From Mycolicibacterium neoaurum ATCC 25795 (GTDB lineage Bacteria > Actinomycetota > Actinomycetes > Mycobacteriales > Mycobacteriaceae): DNA of 64,000 nt. The DNA is taken from contig NZ_JMDW01000009.1 of assembly GCF_000691525.1 (NCBI RefSeq), positions 186,001 to 250,000 of the forward strand. The letters run 5' to 3'. Made by a program: the position numbers and the translations under genes. Shown in pieces: positions 17,314 through 24,669 of this stretch. Every line of letters begins with the position of its first letter. The stretch's first letter is position 1. Under the pieces are notes generated by a model. The model was not told where the DNA came from. It was given only the letters and a program-made list of their open reading frames with translations, and did not search any database.

Positions 17314-18918
17314 TCAGGCAGGGCAGAACGTGTCGGTCTCGGGCAGCGTGCCTTTTTCCAGGTAACCGATCACCGGGGGCAGCGCGCAGGGCGAGTAGAT
17401 GCTGGCGCCGTGTCCGATGCCCTGGAAGATCACCCGCTTGCTGTTGGAGCCGGCATTGATGATGGTGGCCGCGACCGCGGCGACGCCTTCGTTGCCGATG
17501 ACGGGATCGTTCTGCACACCGAGCAGCAGGGTGGGGATCTTCAGATCCTTGGGGTCCTCGCCCGCCGAGCCGCTGGGCCAGCTCAGGCAGTTCACCATGC
17601 GCAGTGCGCCGACGGTGCCGAATTGGGGGTAGGTGCGGTTCCAGGCGACGACGAGTTCGCGGACGCGGTCGGGGGTGGGTCGGTTGAGTGCATCGCTGCA
17701 GCTGTTGACGAACTGGCCGTCGGTTTGACGAAGATCCTCGGCCTGGGCGATCAGATCGGTCATGGCCCCGGTGTCACCGCCGCGGGCGGCGGCGATGGCG
17801 CCGCCGAGAGCATTGGTCGCTGCCACCCGATCACCGCGGGGGAAGGCCAACGCGGTGGTGATGGCGTCGGCGACCGCGGCCTCGGAGGCGCCGTTGGGTC
17901 CGCGTCCCTCGCGGGCGGCCTTGAGCAGCGCGTCGACCTCGCCCTTGGGGTCCGGGCTCAGCGGGCAGTTGATGGCGGTGCACTGCGCGGCGAAGGCGTC
18001 CAGCGCGGCCTGCTGGCCCTTGACCTTCTGCTCGGCGGCGGCCTCGGCGCCGATCGCCAACGGCAGGGGGGAGTCCAGCACCAGGCGGGAGACCTTGTCC
18101 GGGTGCGAGCCGGCGTAAGCCAGTGCGACCTGGGCACCGTTGCCGATCCCGAGCAGCGCGATGGTCGGCACGTCCCAGGTGCTGCGCAACCGCTCGATGT
18201 CCTCGGCGGCGTGGGCATTGTCGTAGGCCGAGTCGCCGGGGGCGATGGTGTCGGTACAGGTCGTGGTGGCGGTCTGGGCGATCGCGCCGAGCTTGGCCAC
18301 CGGGTCGTCCCCGGTCTCGAACTGGGTCTGGTCGATCATCTCCTGGCGGTCGAAAAGATCGCGGCAGTCGATGGCCTTGGACAGTCCCATGCCGCGGCGG
18401 TCGACCGCGACGATCGGGTTGGTCTTCAGGATGTCGGTGCCCGACCGGGACAGCCAGACCGGCAGCTGGGTGGACGACGGCAGGTCGCTGCCGGTGGTGA
18501 ACACCAGCGGGCCGGCGTCGGCCGGGGTGGCACTGGTGCGGGCGCGCACCACACCGATCGGGATCGTCCCGTTGGCACCCTTGATGGGATCGAGGTCGGC
18601 GTCATAGGTCGCACATTCGAGGGTGACACCGGGCACCGGCGCCACGGCGGCGTCACGGAATGTCTGTGCGGTGCAGTCCGACCAGTTCAACGCCCGGTCG
18701 TTGTCGGCGCTCGGCGCTTCCCACGCCGGTGGTCCGGAGACCGTGGGTGTGGGTTCCGGAGCACCCTGCGGGCCGGCGCCCTCGTCGGTGGCGTATTGCG
18801 GGTTGGCGGCCAGCAGGGGTGCACATGAGGTCAGCAATACGGCGACCGCGGAAACCCCGAGTGCCCTGATCGCCGGACGGACTCCTCGAGTCGCCGCGCT
18901 CCTGCCCGCCGTAACCAT
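17314..18918 (-). CDS. exported alpha/beta-hydrolase lipoprotein (Rv2672-like, TAP C-terminal domain), nucleophile apparently replaced
   Basis: 534 residues from the ATG at 18918, chosen because TACTGT lies 7 nt upstream; an ATG at 18939 is possible. The signal sequence ends in a lipobox LLTSC, so the mature protein is probably a lipoprotein on the outer face of the membrane. The rest resembles S33 tripeptidyl-aminopeptidase-like hydrolases, with AVDRRGMGLS, a family Cys-rich region, and a C-terminal TAP domain with GIGHG. The nucleophile elbow, normally GxSxG, reads GIGNG (Asn codon AAC), which would abolish classical Ser catalysis. It may be a pseudoenzyme. Confidence 0.82.
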   Translation of the reverse strand: MVTAGRSAATRGVRPAIRALGVSAVAVLLTSCAPLLAANPQYATDEGAGPQGAPEPTPTVSGPPAWEAPSADNDRALNWSDCTAQTFRDAAVAPVPGVTLECATYDADLDPIKGANGTIPIGVVRARTSATPADAGPLVFTTGSDLPSSTQLPVWLSRSGTDILKTNPIVAVDRRGMGLSKAIDCRDLFDRQEMIDQTQFETGDDPVAKLGAIAQTATTTCTDTIAPGDSAYDNAHAAEDIERLRSTWDVPTIALLGIGNGAQVALAYAGSHPDKVSRLVLDSPLPLAIGAEAAAEQKVKGQQAALDAFAAQCTAINCPLSPDPKGEVDALLKAAREGRGPNGASEAAVADAITTALAFPRGDRVAATNALGGAIAAARGGDTGAMTDLIAQAEDLRQTDGQFVNSCSDALNRPTPDRVRELVVAWNRTYPQFGTVGALRMVNCLSWPSGSAGEDPKDLKIPTLLLGVQNDPVIGNEGVAAVAATIINAGSNSKRVIFQGIGHGASIYSPCALPPVIGYLEKGTLPETDTFCPA

Positions 18919-18925
18919 GCCGACC

Positions 18926-18931
18926 ACAGTA
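18926..18931 (-). promoter_or_regulatory. -10 box upstream of the Rv2672-like gene
   Basis: On the minus strand TACTGT (TANNNT) lies 7 nt before the ATG at 18918, the spacing of leaderless mycobacterial transcripts. It supports the shorter start of the lipoprotein. Confidence 0.4.
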
Positions 18932-18949
18932 GCGATCACGCACGCCGGA

Positions 18950-19729
18950 TCAGTCGCGGCTGTAGCGCGTGTACAGATAACCGTCGTCGTCGGTCAGCGT
19001 GTGCCGTCGGCGCATCCGGGTGATCGCCTCGTCATGGCCGTCGGTGATGCGCTTGGCCGAACCGCCCACCAGGGTCGGCGCGATCGTCAGGCACAGTTCG
19101 TCGAGCAATCCCGCCGAGATCAGGGCGCCGAGCAGGCTGGGGCCACCCTCGGTGAGTACCCGCGGCAGGCCCAGCCCGGCCAGCGTGTCCAGTGTGGTGG
19201 CCAGATCGACGGTCCCGGGATCACCGGGGGCGGAGCAGTCATACACCTGCGCCAGCCCGGCGAACTCGGCGCGCGCCTCCTCGGCGGACTCGTGGGTGGT
19301 CAGGATCAGTGGCGGCACCTCGGTCTGCGTGAACACCGGCAGGCTGTGGTCCAGCCGTGCGCTGCGCGTGACCATGGCGATGGGTGGCACCTCGGCCTGG
19401 CCCCGGGCGTTGCGCGCCTGGCGTTCTGCCGCACCCAGCTGCGCACCGGAATAGCCTTCGACGCGCACCGTGCCCGCGCCGACGAGCACCACATCGGCGA
19501 GCTCGCGCATCAGGCGGTAGAGCGCGCGGTCTCCATCGCCGCCGAGGACGCCGGATTTCCCGTCGGCGGTCGCCGCCCCGTCGAGACTGGTGATGAAGTT
19601 GGCCCGCACCCAGCAGGAACCGAGCTTTTCGGGGTAGGCGTACAGCTCGGAAAGCCCGGCACCGGCATCCTCGACCGGGCCCAGCGTTGTGAAATCCGTC
19701 CCAGCGGCGCTATCCGACATGGGTTTCAT
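18950..19729 (-). CDS. RibD C-terminal-domain reductase (Rv2671-like, dihydrofolate-reductase fold)
   Basis: 259 residues; an internal ATG three codons in is also possible. The protein contains only the reductase half of RibD: SCWVRANFITSLDGAATADGKSG, the NADPH-binding VLVGAGTVRVEGY, and RVLTEGGPSLLGALI. The deaminase domain is missing. It may reduce a pyrimidine riboflavin precursor, or serve as an alternative dihydrofolate reductase as reported for the M. tuberculosis homologue. It is head to head with zapE, with only 26 bp between start codons. Confidence 0.87.
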   Translation of the reverse strand: MKPMSDSAAGTDFTTLGPVEDAGAGLSELYAYPEKLGSCWVRANFITSLDGAATADGKSGVLGGDGDRALYRLMRELADVVLVGAGTVRVEGYSGAQLGAAERQARNARGQAEVPPIAMVTRSARLDHSLPVFTQTEVPPLILTTHESAEEARAEFAGLAQVYDCSAPGDPGTVDLATTLDTLAGLGLPRVLTEGGPSLLGALISAGLLDELCLTIAPTLVGGSAKRITDGHDEAITRMRRRHTLTDDDGYLYTRYSRD

Positions 19730-19742
19730 TGCAGCACGTCGA

Positions 19743-19748
19743 TAAGGT
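19743..19748 (+). promoter_or_regulatory. -10 box of zapE leaderless promoter
   Basis: TAAGGT is followed by 7 nt and the ATG at 19756. The box lies in the 26-bp gap between two divergent start codons, leaving no room for a conventional 5' leader. Confidence 0.45.
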
Positions 19749-19755
19749 GCACGAC

Positions 19756-20793
19756 ATGCAAAGCGGCGCCGGGGTCGATGGTTTGGTGGATCGGCACCCC
19801 AAGGTGACGCCGGAACAGCTGGTCGCCCGGCTGGTGCCGCCGCCGACCTTCGCCGATGTCAGCTTCGACACCTACCGTCCCGATCCCGCCGAGCCGTCGC
19901 AGGCCGCGGCGGTCGAGCGGTGTCGGGAGTTCTGCGAGCAGGCGCTGCAGCGCCGGGCCGGCAAGAAGAAGCTGTTCGGTAAGCGGGAGGTGCTGCCCGG
20001 GGTGGGGGTGTACCTCGACGGCGGGTTCGGTGTCGGCAAGACCCACCTGCTGGCCTCCACCTACTACGCCCTGACCAACGCCGACGTGGCGCCGACGGCG
20101 TTCGCGACGTTCGGCGAGCTGACCCAGCTGGCCGGGGTGTTCGGTTTCACCGAGTGCATCGAGCTGCTCAGCCAGTACATCGTGATCTGCATCGACGAGT
20201 TCGAACTCGACGACCCCGGCAACACCACGTTGATCTCGCGGCTGCTCTCGGCACTCGTCGAGCGCGGGGTGTCGATTGCCGCCACCTCCAACACGCTGCC
20301 CGAGCAGCTGGGTGAGGGCCGGTTCGCCGCACAGGATTTCCTGCGCGAGATCAACACGCTGGCCGCGATCTTCACGACCGTGCGGGTCGAGGGTCCCGAC
20401 TACCGGCACCGCGGTCTGCCGCCCGCGCCGGAGCCGCTGTCCGATGACGAGGTGCGCGCCCGCGCCATCGGCGTCGACGGCGCGACGCTCGACGATTTCG
20501 ACGCGCTGTGCGCCCACCTGGCGACCATGCATCCTTCGCGCTACCACGCGTTGATCGACGGGGTCCGTGAGGTGTTCATCACCGGCGTGCACCCGATCAC
20601 CGATCAGAGTGTGGCGCTGCGACTGGTGGCCCTGACCGACCGGCTCTACGACGCCGGCGTCCCGATCCTTGCCTCGGGCACCAAGCTCGACACGATCTTC
20701 AGCGACGAGATGGTGGCCGGCGGCTTCCGCAAGAAGTACCTGCGGGCCACCTCCCGGTTGTTGGCACTCACGGCCGCGGCGCAGTCGGGCTGA
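19756..20793 (+). CDS. zapE: cell division protein ZapE-like AFG1-family AAA ATPase (Rv2670c-like)
   Basis: 345 residues from ATG; a TTG nine codons earlier would overlap the divergent RibD-like gene. The Walker A motif is GGFGVGKTHL (about residue 93) and Walker B is YIVICIDEFELDDPGN. Sensor and arginine-finger regions follow (ATSNTLPEQLGEGRF). AFG1 family ATPases act on Z-ring stability in E. coli and on protein turnover in mitochondria; the mycobacterial role is not settled. Its end overlaps the convergent GNAT gene by 26 bp. Confidence 0.9.
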   Translation: MQSGAGVDGLVDRHPKVTPEQLVARLVPPPTFADVSFDTYRPDPAEPSQAAAVERCREFCEQALQRRAGKKKLFGKREVLPGVGVYLDGGFGVGKTHLLASTYYALTNADVAPTAFATFGELTQLAGVFGFTECIELLSQYIVICIDEFELDDPGNTTLISRLLSALVERGVSIAATSNTLPEQLGEGRFAAQDFLREINTLAAIFTTVRVEGPDYRHRGLPPAPEPLSDDEVRARAIGVDGATLDDFDALCAHLATMHPSRYHALIDGVREVFITGVHPITDQSVALRLVALTDRLYDAGVPILASGTKLDTIFSDEMVAGGFRKKYLRATSRLLALTAAAQSG

Positions 20794-21310
20794 GCCCTCG
20801 CACCATCACGTAGTCGTTCTCGACGTTGTTTCCCAGCTGGAACGTCTTGGTCCCGGCGATCTCGAAACCCGATTTCGTGTAGAAGCGTTGGGCCCGGGCG
20901 TTGTCCTGGTTCACCCCGAGCCACACGCATGCCGCGCCCAGGTCGGTGCAGTGTCCCAGCGCATGTGACATCAGTGCGGCGGCGACGCCGCGGCCATGGG
21001 CTTCGGGTGCGGTGTACATCTTGGACAGTTCGACGGTCGGCCGGAGCGGGACGGCGCTTTGCACGTCGGGGTCATCGGGCTCACCGCGAATCAGCATGGT
21101 GTAGCCGAGGATCCGTTGTTCCTCGCAGGCGATCAGCACGATGCGATCCGGGTCGCGCAGATAATCCCGGAAGGCCTGCGGTGAGAGGTGGGTCGCGACG
21201 AACGCGGCCACATCGGCGGGGTCGGATTCGGGCGGGCAGGCCAGTGGGAAGGTGGCGGCCGCGACCGCGGCCAACTCGTCGACATCCGCGGCCGTGGCGG
21301 CCCGGATCAC
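20768..21310 (-). CDS. GNAT-family N-acetyltransferase (Rv2669-like)
   Basis: 180 residues from GTG, whose codon overlaps the stop of the upstream exported-protein gene by 4 nt. IRAATAADVDELAAVAAATF is a typical GNAT start, and the acetyl-CoA loop is seen as PEAHGRGVAAALMSHAL with VNQDNARAQRFYTKSGFE after it. The substrate cannot be told. A much longer open frame upstream of this start covers the neighbouring gene in another frame and is not coding. Confidence 0.9.
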   Translation of the reverse strand: MIRAATAADVDELAAVAAATFPLACPPESDPADVAAFVATHLSPQAFRDYLRDPDRIVLIACEEQRILGYTMLIRGEPDDPDVQSAVPLRPTVELSKMYTAPEAHGRGVAAALMSHALGHCTDLGAACVWLGVNQDNARAQRFYTKSGFEIAGTKTFQLGNNVENDYVMVRGLSPTAPRP

Positions 21311-21831
21311 GGCAGGGGAGAGCCTGGCTGCCAGATGTTCCACTGCGCCAGATGGGTTCCGGTCTGCGGGTTGATCATCACCACGTTGGTGACCAGCGCG
21401 CGGTAGACGTCCCAGTAGACCCCGCCGGAGACGGTGGCCCCGGGCGGGGCGTTGAGCAGAGCCTTCTCCAATGCATCGGGGGCGTCGGTGTGCTTGGCGG
21501 CGTAGGCGTCGGCGTACGGGGTGACACCGCTGAACGTGGTGGCGATCGACAGCTTGAACGGATTGGGTGCGGAGATGACGTGCACCGTGATGCCGGCGCG
21601 CCACGGGCCACCCTGGGCGCGCCAGCGCGGCGAACCGTTCCAGCCCCAGCCGGGCGGGACGGGGACCGGGAGCACGTCGTGGACGGTCACATCGGCGACG
21701 AAGTCGTCGTATTGGACGCGCAGCGTCTGTCCGAGATCACCGATCGGCGTCTCGGCCGCGGCGGCGGGCGGGGCGACACCGACCGCCACCAACGTCATGG
21801 CGGCGATAAGGATCGACAACAAGCGCGACAT
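21307..21831 (-). CDS. exported protein of unknown function (Rv2668-like)
   Basis: 174 residues. The ATG at 21831 is chosen because AGGGAGGG lies just upstream; an ATG nine codons earlier lacks a site. A Sec signal peptide (MSRLLSILIAAMTLVAVGVA) ends at about AAA-ET. The mature part is Trp- and Pro-rich with no known motif. Its stop overlaps the GNAT start, so the two are coupled, as in M. tuberculosis. Confidence 0.8.
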   Translation of the reverse strand: MSRLLSILIAAMTLVAVGVAPPAAAAETPIGDLGQTLRVQYDDFVADVTVHDVLPVPVPPGWGWNGSPRWRAQGGPWRAGITVHVISAPNPFKLSIATTFSGVTPYADAYAAKHTDAPDALEKALLNAPPGATVSGGVYWDVYRALVTNVVMINPQTGTHLAQWNIWQPGSPLP

Positions 21832-21897
21832 ACAAACCCTCCCTTTGCTGCCTCGCATGATGGCACATGCCCGGCGGCGGCTCGGAGGTTCGGCCGT

Positions 21898-22320
21898 TTA
21901 GGCCACCCAGGGGCCGTGTCCGCCGATGGATTCGATGCGGATCCGGGTCAGGAATCCGTCGGGCGCATCGGCGGGTGGGAAGTGCTCATCGGAGCCGAGC
22001 ATCGCGACGGCCAGCTCCTTGAGGACGTCCAGGCCGCCTTCGACGACGCGTGCGGTCCCGGTGACCGACAGGTACTCGCGTTGCTGGCCGGGCTTGGCGG
22101 GAGCCAGGATGGTGGCGGTGACCCTGCCGTCGCGGCGGACGTTGCGCACCTTGCGATAGGTGTCGCTCAGGTGGGCCGAGACCAGTTCGTCGCCCTCGGG
22201 GGTGGACTGCAGCGCGACCCAGACGACGGTGGCCTGCGGGCTGCCGTCGGGGTTGATGGTGACCAGCGTGGCGTCGGCGCCCGCACCGATGAGTTCACGG
22301 GCGGCTGCGTTGAGTTCCAT
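21898..22320 (-). CDS. PPOX-class F420-dependent oxidoreductase (split-barrel)
   Basis: 140 residues with the flavin/deazaflavin split-barrel pattern: GADATLVTINPDGSPQATVVWV near the start, a KVRNVRRDGRVTATI strand pair in the middle, and LSVTGTARVVEGG. The family includes F420-dependent reductases and biliverdin reductases of actinobacteria. A short protein of this size probably forms a dimer. It lies 10 nt after clpC2 on the same strand and may share its transcript. Confidence 0.82.
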   Translation of the reverse strand: MELNAAARELIGAGADATLVTINPDGSPQATVVWVALQSTPEGDELVSAHLSDTYRKVRNVRRDGRVTATILAPAKPGQQREYLSVTGTARVVEGGLDVLKELAVAMLGSDEHFPPADAPDGFLTRIRIESIGGHGPWVA

Positions 22321-22329
22321 GTCGCAGTT

Positions 22330-23040
22330 CTACAGTTCGTCGTCGGGTTTCATTCCCGGCATCGCCGACAGCAGGTCGACCAGGGTGGCGGTGAGCCGAT
22401 CCCTGTCGAGGCCCAGGCCGTGCAGGGGGCCGTCCCCGGCTTCGGATTCCAACAGCGCCAGCAGCATGTGTTCGGTGCCGATGTAGTTGTGGCCCAGGCG
22501 AAGTGCCTCGCGGAAGGTGAGCTCCAGGACCTTCTTGGCGGCACCGTTGAAGGGCACCAGGTCCATTGTCTGACCGGTGGCGGCCGGCAGGGTGATCGCC
22601 GCGCGAAGCTGGTCGGGTTCGATGCCCTGGGCCCGTAGCAGGGCGATGGCCAGCGAGTCGGTATCGACCAGCAGACCGAGAATCAGGTGCTCCGGGGTGA
22701 TCTCGGTGTTCTCTGCGTCGCGGGCGGCGTTCTGGCTGAAGACGACCGCGGCGCGGGCTCGCGGGGTGAACCGTGCGAAACCCTCGTTGGGGTCGATGGT
22801 GTCGCCCTTGGGGACGAACCGTTTCTGGGCGGCCTGTTTGGTGACGCCCATGCTGGCGCCGATGTCGGTCCAGGAGGCCCCGGAGCGGCGGGCCTGGTCC
22901 ACGAAGTGGCCGACGAGGTGGTCGGCGACCTCGCCGAGGTGTTCGGCGGCCAGGACGGCGTCGGAGAGTTGTTCGAGGGCGTCGGTGTGGACGGACTTGA
23001 TGGTGCGGATCAGGTCGTCGAGGCTGACGGAGGTGCTCAT
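22330..23040 (-). CDS. clpC2: ClpC2-like protein: HTH region plus two Clp N-terminal repeats
   Basis: 236 residues. Residues 1-85 include a helix-turn-helix (GASWTDIGASMGVTKQAAQKRF). Residues 88-230 hold Clp_N repeats, FTPRARAAVVFSQNAA-EITPEHLILGLL and FREALRLGHNYIGTEHMLLALLE, the domain by which ClpC1 binds adaptors and antibiotics such as cyclomarin. There is no ATPase domain. In mycobacteria ClpC2 is reported to sequester such antibiotics and to repress its own gene. The twin palindromes directly before the start codon fit that autoregulation. Confidence 0.92.
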   Translation of the reverse strand: MSTSVSLDDLIRTIKSVHTDALEQLSDAVLAAEHLGEVADHLVGHFVDQARRSGASWTDIGASMGVTKQAAQKRFVPKGDTIDPNEGFARFTPRARAAVVFSQNAARDAENTEITPEHLILGLLVDTDSLAIALLRAQGIEPDQLRAAITLPAATGQTMDLVPFNGAAKKVLELTFREALRLGHNYIGTEHMLLALLESEAGDGPLHGLGLDRDRLTATLVDLLSAMPGMKPDDEL

Positions 23041-23041
23041 G

Positions 23042-23088
23042 CGTCAACCGTAGGTTGACGGACCATTGTCGTCAACCCCGGGTTGACG
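23042..23088 (-). promoter_or_regulatory. clpC2 promoter with two identical palindromic operators
   Basis: CGTCAACC-N3-GGTTGACG occurs at 23042-23060 and again at 23070-23088, centres 28 bp apart. On the minus strand the distal palindrome supplies a -35 TTGACG (23070-23075) and the proximal one a -10 TACGGT (23047-23052), with a 17-nt spacer. The -10 ends 6 nt before the ATG, predicting a leaderless mRNA. A protein bound to either palindrome would block the promoter. Confidence 0.82.
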
Positions 23089-23565
23089 CTATGGCCGCGG
23101 ATAGCCGCGCCGCACCGTGCGATCGAGAATGCCCAGCGTCGCGCGCAGTGCCGACTCGGGGATCACCGGGAAGATGCCCGCCTCGCGCCACTTGTCGTCG
23201 ATGGCCGACCAGTCGTAGAACGATGTCACGACGGTCCCGTCGTCGGCGGGCTCCAAGCGGTAGCCGTAGACGTGGCCGATCTGCGGCTTGATCTGGCCGA
23301 GGATGGTCCAGGCGATCAACCGGTCCTGCTCGTAGTCGACGATATCGACGGTCACGTCGTACTTGCCCATCGGAAAGTCGTTGAGCGCCTCCCGATCCAT
23401 GTGCACCACGAATTGGTCACCGACCTGTCGGGCCGGCTCGCCGCTCGCATCCTGCAACATGCCGGAGGCGTCGATGGCCACATGGCCGTGCGGATCGGTC
23501 AGCACGGCGAAGATGTCGGCGGCCGGGGCGGCGATGGTGCGTTGGACTTCCATGCGGTCGCTCAC
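23089..23565 (-). CDS. SRPBCC-family protein (polyketide cyclase/START-like)
   Basis: 158 residues from a GTG preceded by AAGGAG. It begins with the typical first strand of the helix-grip fold (EVQRTIAAPAADIFAVLTDPHGH), continues with GKYDVTVDIVDYEQDRLIAW, and ends with a long C-terminal helix. The fold binds hydrophobic ligands, and no specific ligand can be assigned. The start codon overlaps the stop of the methyltransferase upstream by 4 nt, so both are in one operon. Confidence 0.82.
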   Translation of the reverse strand: MSDRMEVQRTIAAPAADIFAVLTDPHGHVAIDASGMLQDASGEPARQVGDQFVVHMDREALNDFPMGKYDVTVDIVDYEQDRLIAWTILGQIKPQIGHVYGYRLEPADDGTVVTSFYDWSAIDDKWREAGIFPVIPESALRATLGILDRTVRRGYPRP

Positions 23566-24230
23566 GGGGACACTCCTTGCTGGCGGTTGGGTTTGCGGGC
23601 GATCAGATACCCCTGCGGGGTCGATTCGACACCGTCGTCGTCGGGGGCGCGGACCAGTTGGGCGTACACCGGGAGGCCCGCGGCGCCGAGCGACTCGGCG
23701 ACCGAATCCGGGCGGCGGCGCTCGAAGACCAGATCGACGTGTTCGCCGAACGCCTCGGTCAGATGACGTGGTTGATCGCCGACCTGAAAGGCCGCCAGCG
23801 CGACGCCGCCGGGAATCAACACGCGACGGAACTCGGCGAACACCCCGGCCAGGGCGTCGTCGGGCACATGGATGATCGAATACCACGCGCACACCCCGCC
23901 GACGCTTTCGTCGGGCAGCGGCAGCGCGGTCATCGATCCGACGGTGAAATCGATACTCGGCCACGCTCGGCGCGCCTGGTCGATCATGTTGGGAGACAGG
24001 TCGATTCCCGATACGGCGGCGCCATACTCCCGCAGGATCGCGGTGGCCGCGCCGGTCCCGCAGCCGACATCGACGACGGGCCACCCTGCCGGTACCGAAT
24101 CGGCGAACGCCCGCAGCATCGCGCGGTCGACAGGCTTGTCGTCGAGGTGGCCCGCGAAGGCGTCGGCATAACCGGCGGCAGTGCGGTCATAGCCGGCTCG
24201 GGTGCGCTCCAGAAACGAGATGTCAACCAT
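23562..24230 (-). CDS. class I SAM-dependent methyltransferase
   Basis: 222 residues from the ATG of MVDISFLERTR. Motif I is WPVVDVGCGTGAATAIL (about 52), followed by AAVSGIDLSPNMIDQAR and GSMTALPLPDESVGGVCAWYSIIHV, matching the Methyltransf_11/25 type. The substrate is unknown. The start codon is only 24 bp from the divergent small membrane protein at 24255. A longer open frame upstream is antisense to that gene and not coding. Confidence 0.88.
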   Translation of the reverse strand: MVDISFLERTRAGYDRTAAGYADAFAGHLDDKPVDRAMLRAFADSVPAGWPVVDVGCGTGAATAILREYGAAVSGIDLSPNMIDQARRAWPSIDFTVGSMTALPLPDESVGGVCAWYSIIHVPDDALAGVFAEFRRVLIPGGVALAAFQVGDQPRHLTEAFGEHVDLVFERRRPDSVAESLGAAGLPVYAQLVRAPDDDGVESTPQGYLIARKPNRQQGVSP

Positions 24231-24242
24231 CGCTGCCGAGGT

Positions 24243-24248
24243 TACTGT
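24243..24248 (+). promoter_or_regulatory. -10 box for small membrane protein gene
   Basis: TACTGT (TANNNT) ends 6 nt before the ATG at 24255 and lies in a 24-bp divergent gap, consistent with a leaderless transcript. Confidence 0.45.
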
Positions 24249-24254
24249 CGCAGT

Positions 24255-24440
24255 ATGCGTATCGCGGTGTTGTGCATCGGAATCGTCCTGGCGGCCTTCG
24301 GCACCCTGTTCGCCCTGCAGGGTTTCGGTGCCGTCGGAGGCAGTCCGATGAGCAACACCACCACGTGGTCGGTGCTGGGTCCGCTGATCGCCTTGATCGG
24401 GGTGGGCATCGCCGGTTATGCCTGGCGGCTCAAGCCGTGA
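24255..24440 (+). CDS. small two-helix membrane protein
   Basis: 61 residues: hydrophobic helix at about 3-22 (IAVLCIGIVLAAFGTLFALQ), a short Gly/Ser/Thr loop, and a second helix at about 40-57 ending in RLKP. No RBS is needed if the transcript is leaderless. Small proteins of this layout are common in mycobacteria; function unknown. It is followed after 49 bp by the aroG leader. Confidence 0.65.
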   Translation: MRIAVLCIGIVLAAFGTLFALQGFGAVGGSPMSNTTTWSVLGPLIALIGVGIAGYAWRLKP

Positions 24441-24453
24441 CGCCGAGGCCGCT

Positions 24454-24482
24454 TTGGCCCGTGCGCGGCGGGCGTGTAACCT
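24454..24482 (+). promoter_or_regulatory. promoter of the aroG leader transcript
   Basis: TTGGCC (24454-24459) and TAACCT (24477-24482) are spaced by 17 nt. The -10 ends 7 nt before the GTG of the leader peptide, so the leader itself would be translated from a leaderless 5' end. Confidence 0.6.
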
Positions 24483-24489
24483 GGCCGAC

Positions 24490-24564
24490 GTGAACATCGG
24501 TGTATGCGCCGCCTATTGGCGCTTTATCAAGGCTCCGGGCGGAGCCGATAAAGCGTTGATCTAA
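24490..24564 (+). CDS. leader peptide of the DAHP synthase gene (Tyr-Trp-Arg-Phe)
   Basis: A 24-codon frame from GTG to TAA encodes a peptide whose codons 9-12 read Tyr-Trp-Arg-Phe (TAT TGG CGC TTT, 24514-24525). All three aromatic amino acids, the end products of the pathway opened by the downstream gene, occur within four codons and nowhere else in the peptide. The control codons overlap the 5' arm of an RNA hairpin (24520-24555). This is the architecture of ribosome-mediated attenuation, comparable to the AroR leader described for Corynebacterium aroF. Confidence 0.8.
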   Translation: MNIGVCAAYWRFIKAPGGADKALI

Positions 24565-24615
24565 CCGCGCATCCACCCGGAGCCCAGGCAGTGACCACCA
24601 CGGTCGCTGCCTTTC
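24520..24615 (+). promoter_or_regulatory. attenuator: leader hairpin, competing helix and terminator-like hairpin
   Basis: Hairpin 1 pairs CGCTTTATC (24520-24528) with GATAAAGCG (24547-24555) and GGCTCC (24531-24536) with GGAGCC (24541-24546). The segment 24531-24543 can instead pair with 24572-24584, nine perfect pairs (GGCTCCGGG/CCCGGAGCC) plus three more across one mismatch; this excludes hairpin 1. Hairpin 2 pairs AGGCAGTGACC (24586-24596) with GGTCGCTGCCT (24602-24612, one G-U) and is followed by TTTCGTCATT, so it resembles a terminator. Confidence 0.7.
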
Positions 24616-24644
24616 GTCATTACGAGGGCGCCGAAACTCACGCA

Positions 24645-24667
24645 GGTGCCCGTAGCAGGAAGGCACC
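24645..24667 (+). promoter_or_regulatory. hairpin around the aroG ribosome-binding site
   Basis: GGTGCC (24645-24650) and GGCACC (24662-24667) can pair, leaving the AGGAAGG Shine-Dalgarno sequence mostly in the loop and partly in the 3' arm, 3 nt before the ATG. It could tune translation of aroG. Confidence 0.35.
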
Positions 24668-24669
24668 CC

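Noticed and set aside
20929..22638. 569-codon plus-strand frame opposite the GNAT, exported-protein, PPOX and clpC2 genes.
   Set aside because: Composition (Gly/Arg-rich, no motif) is that of a frame opposite high-GC genes; four coherent genes lie on the other strand.
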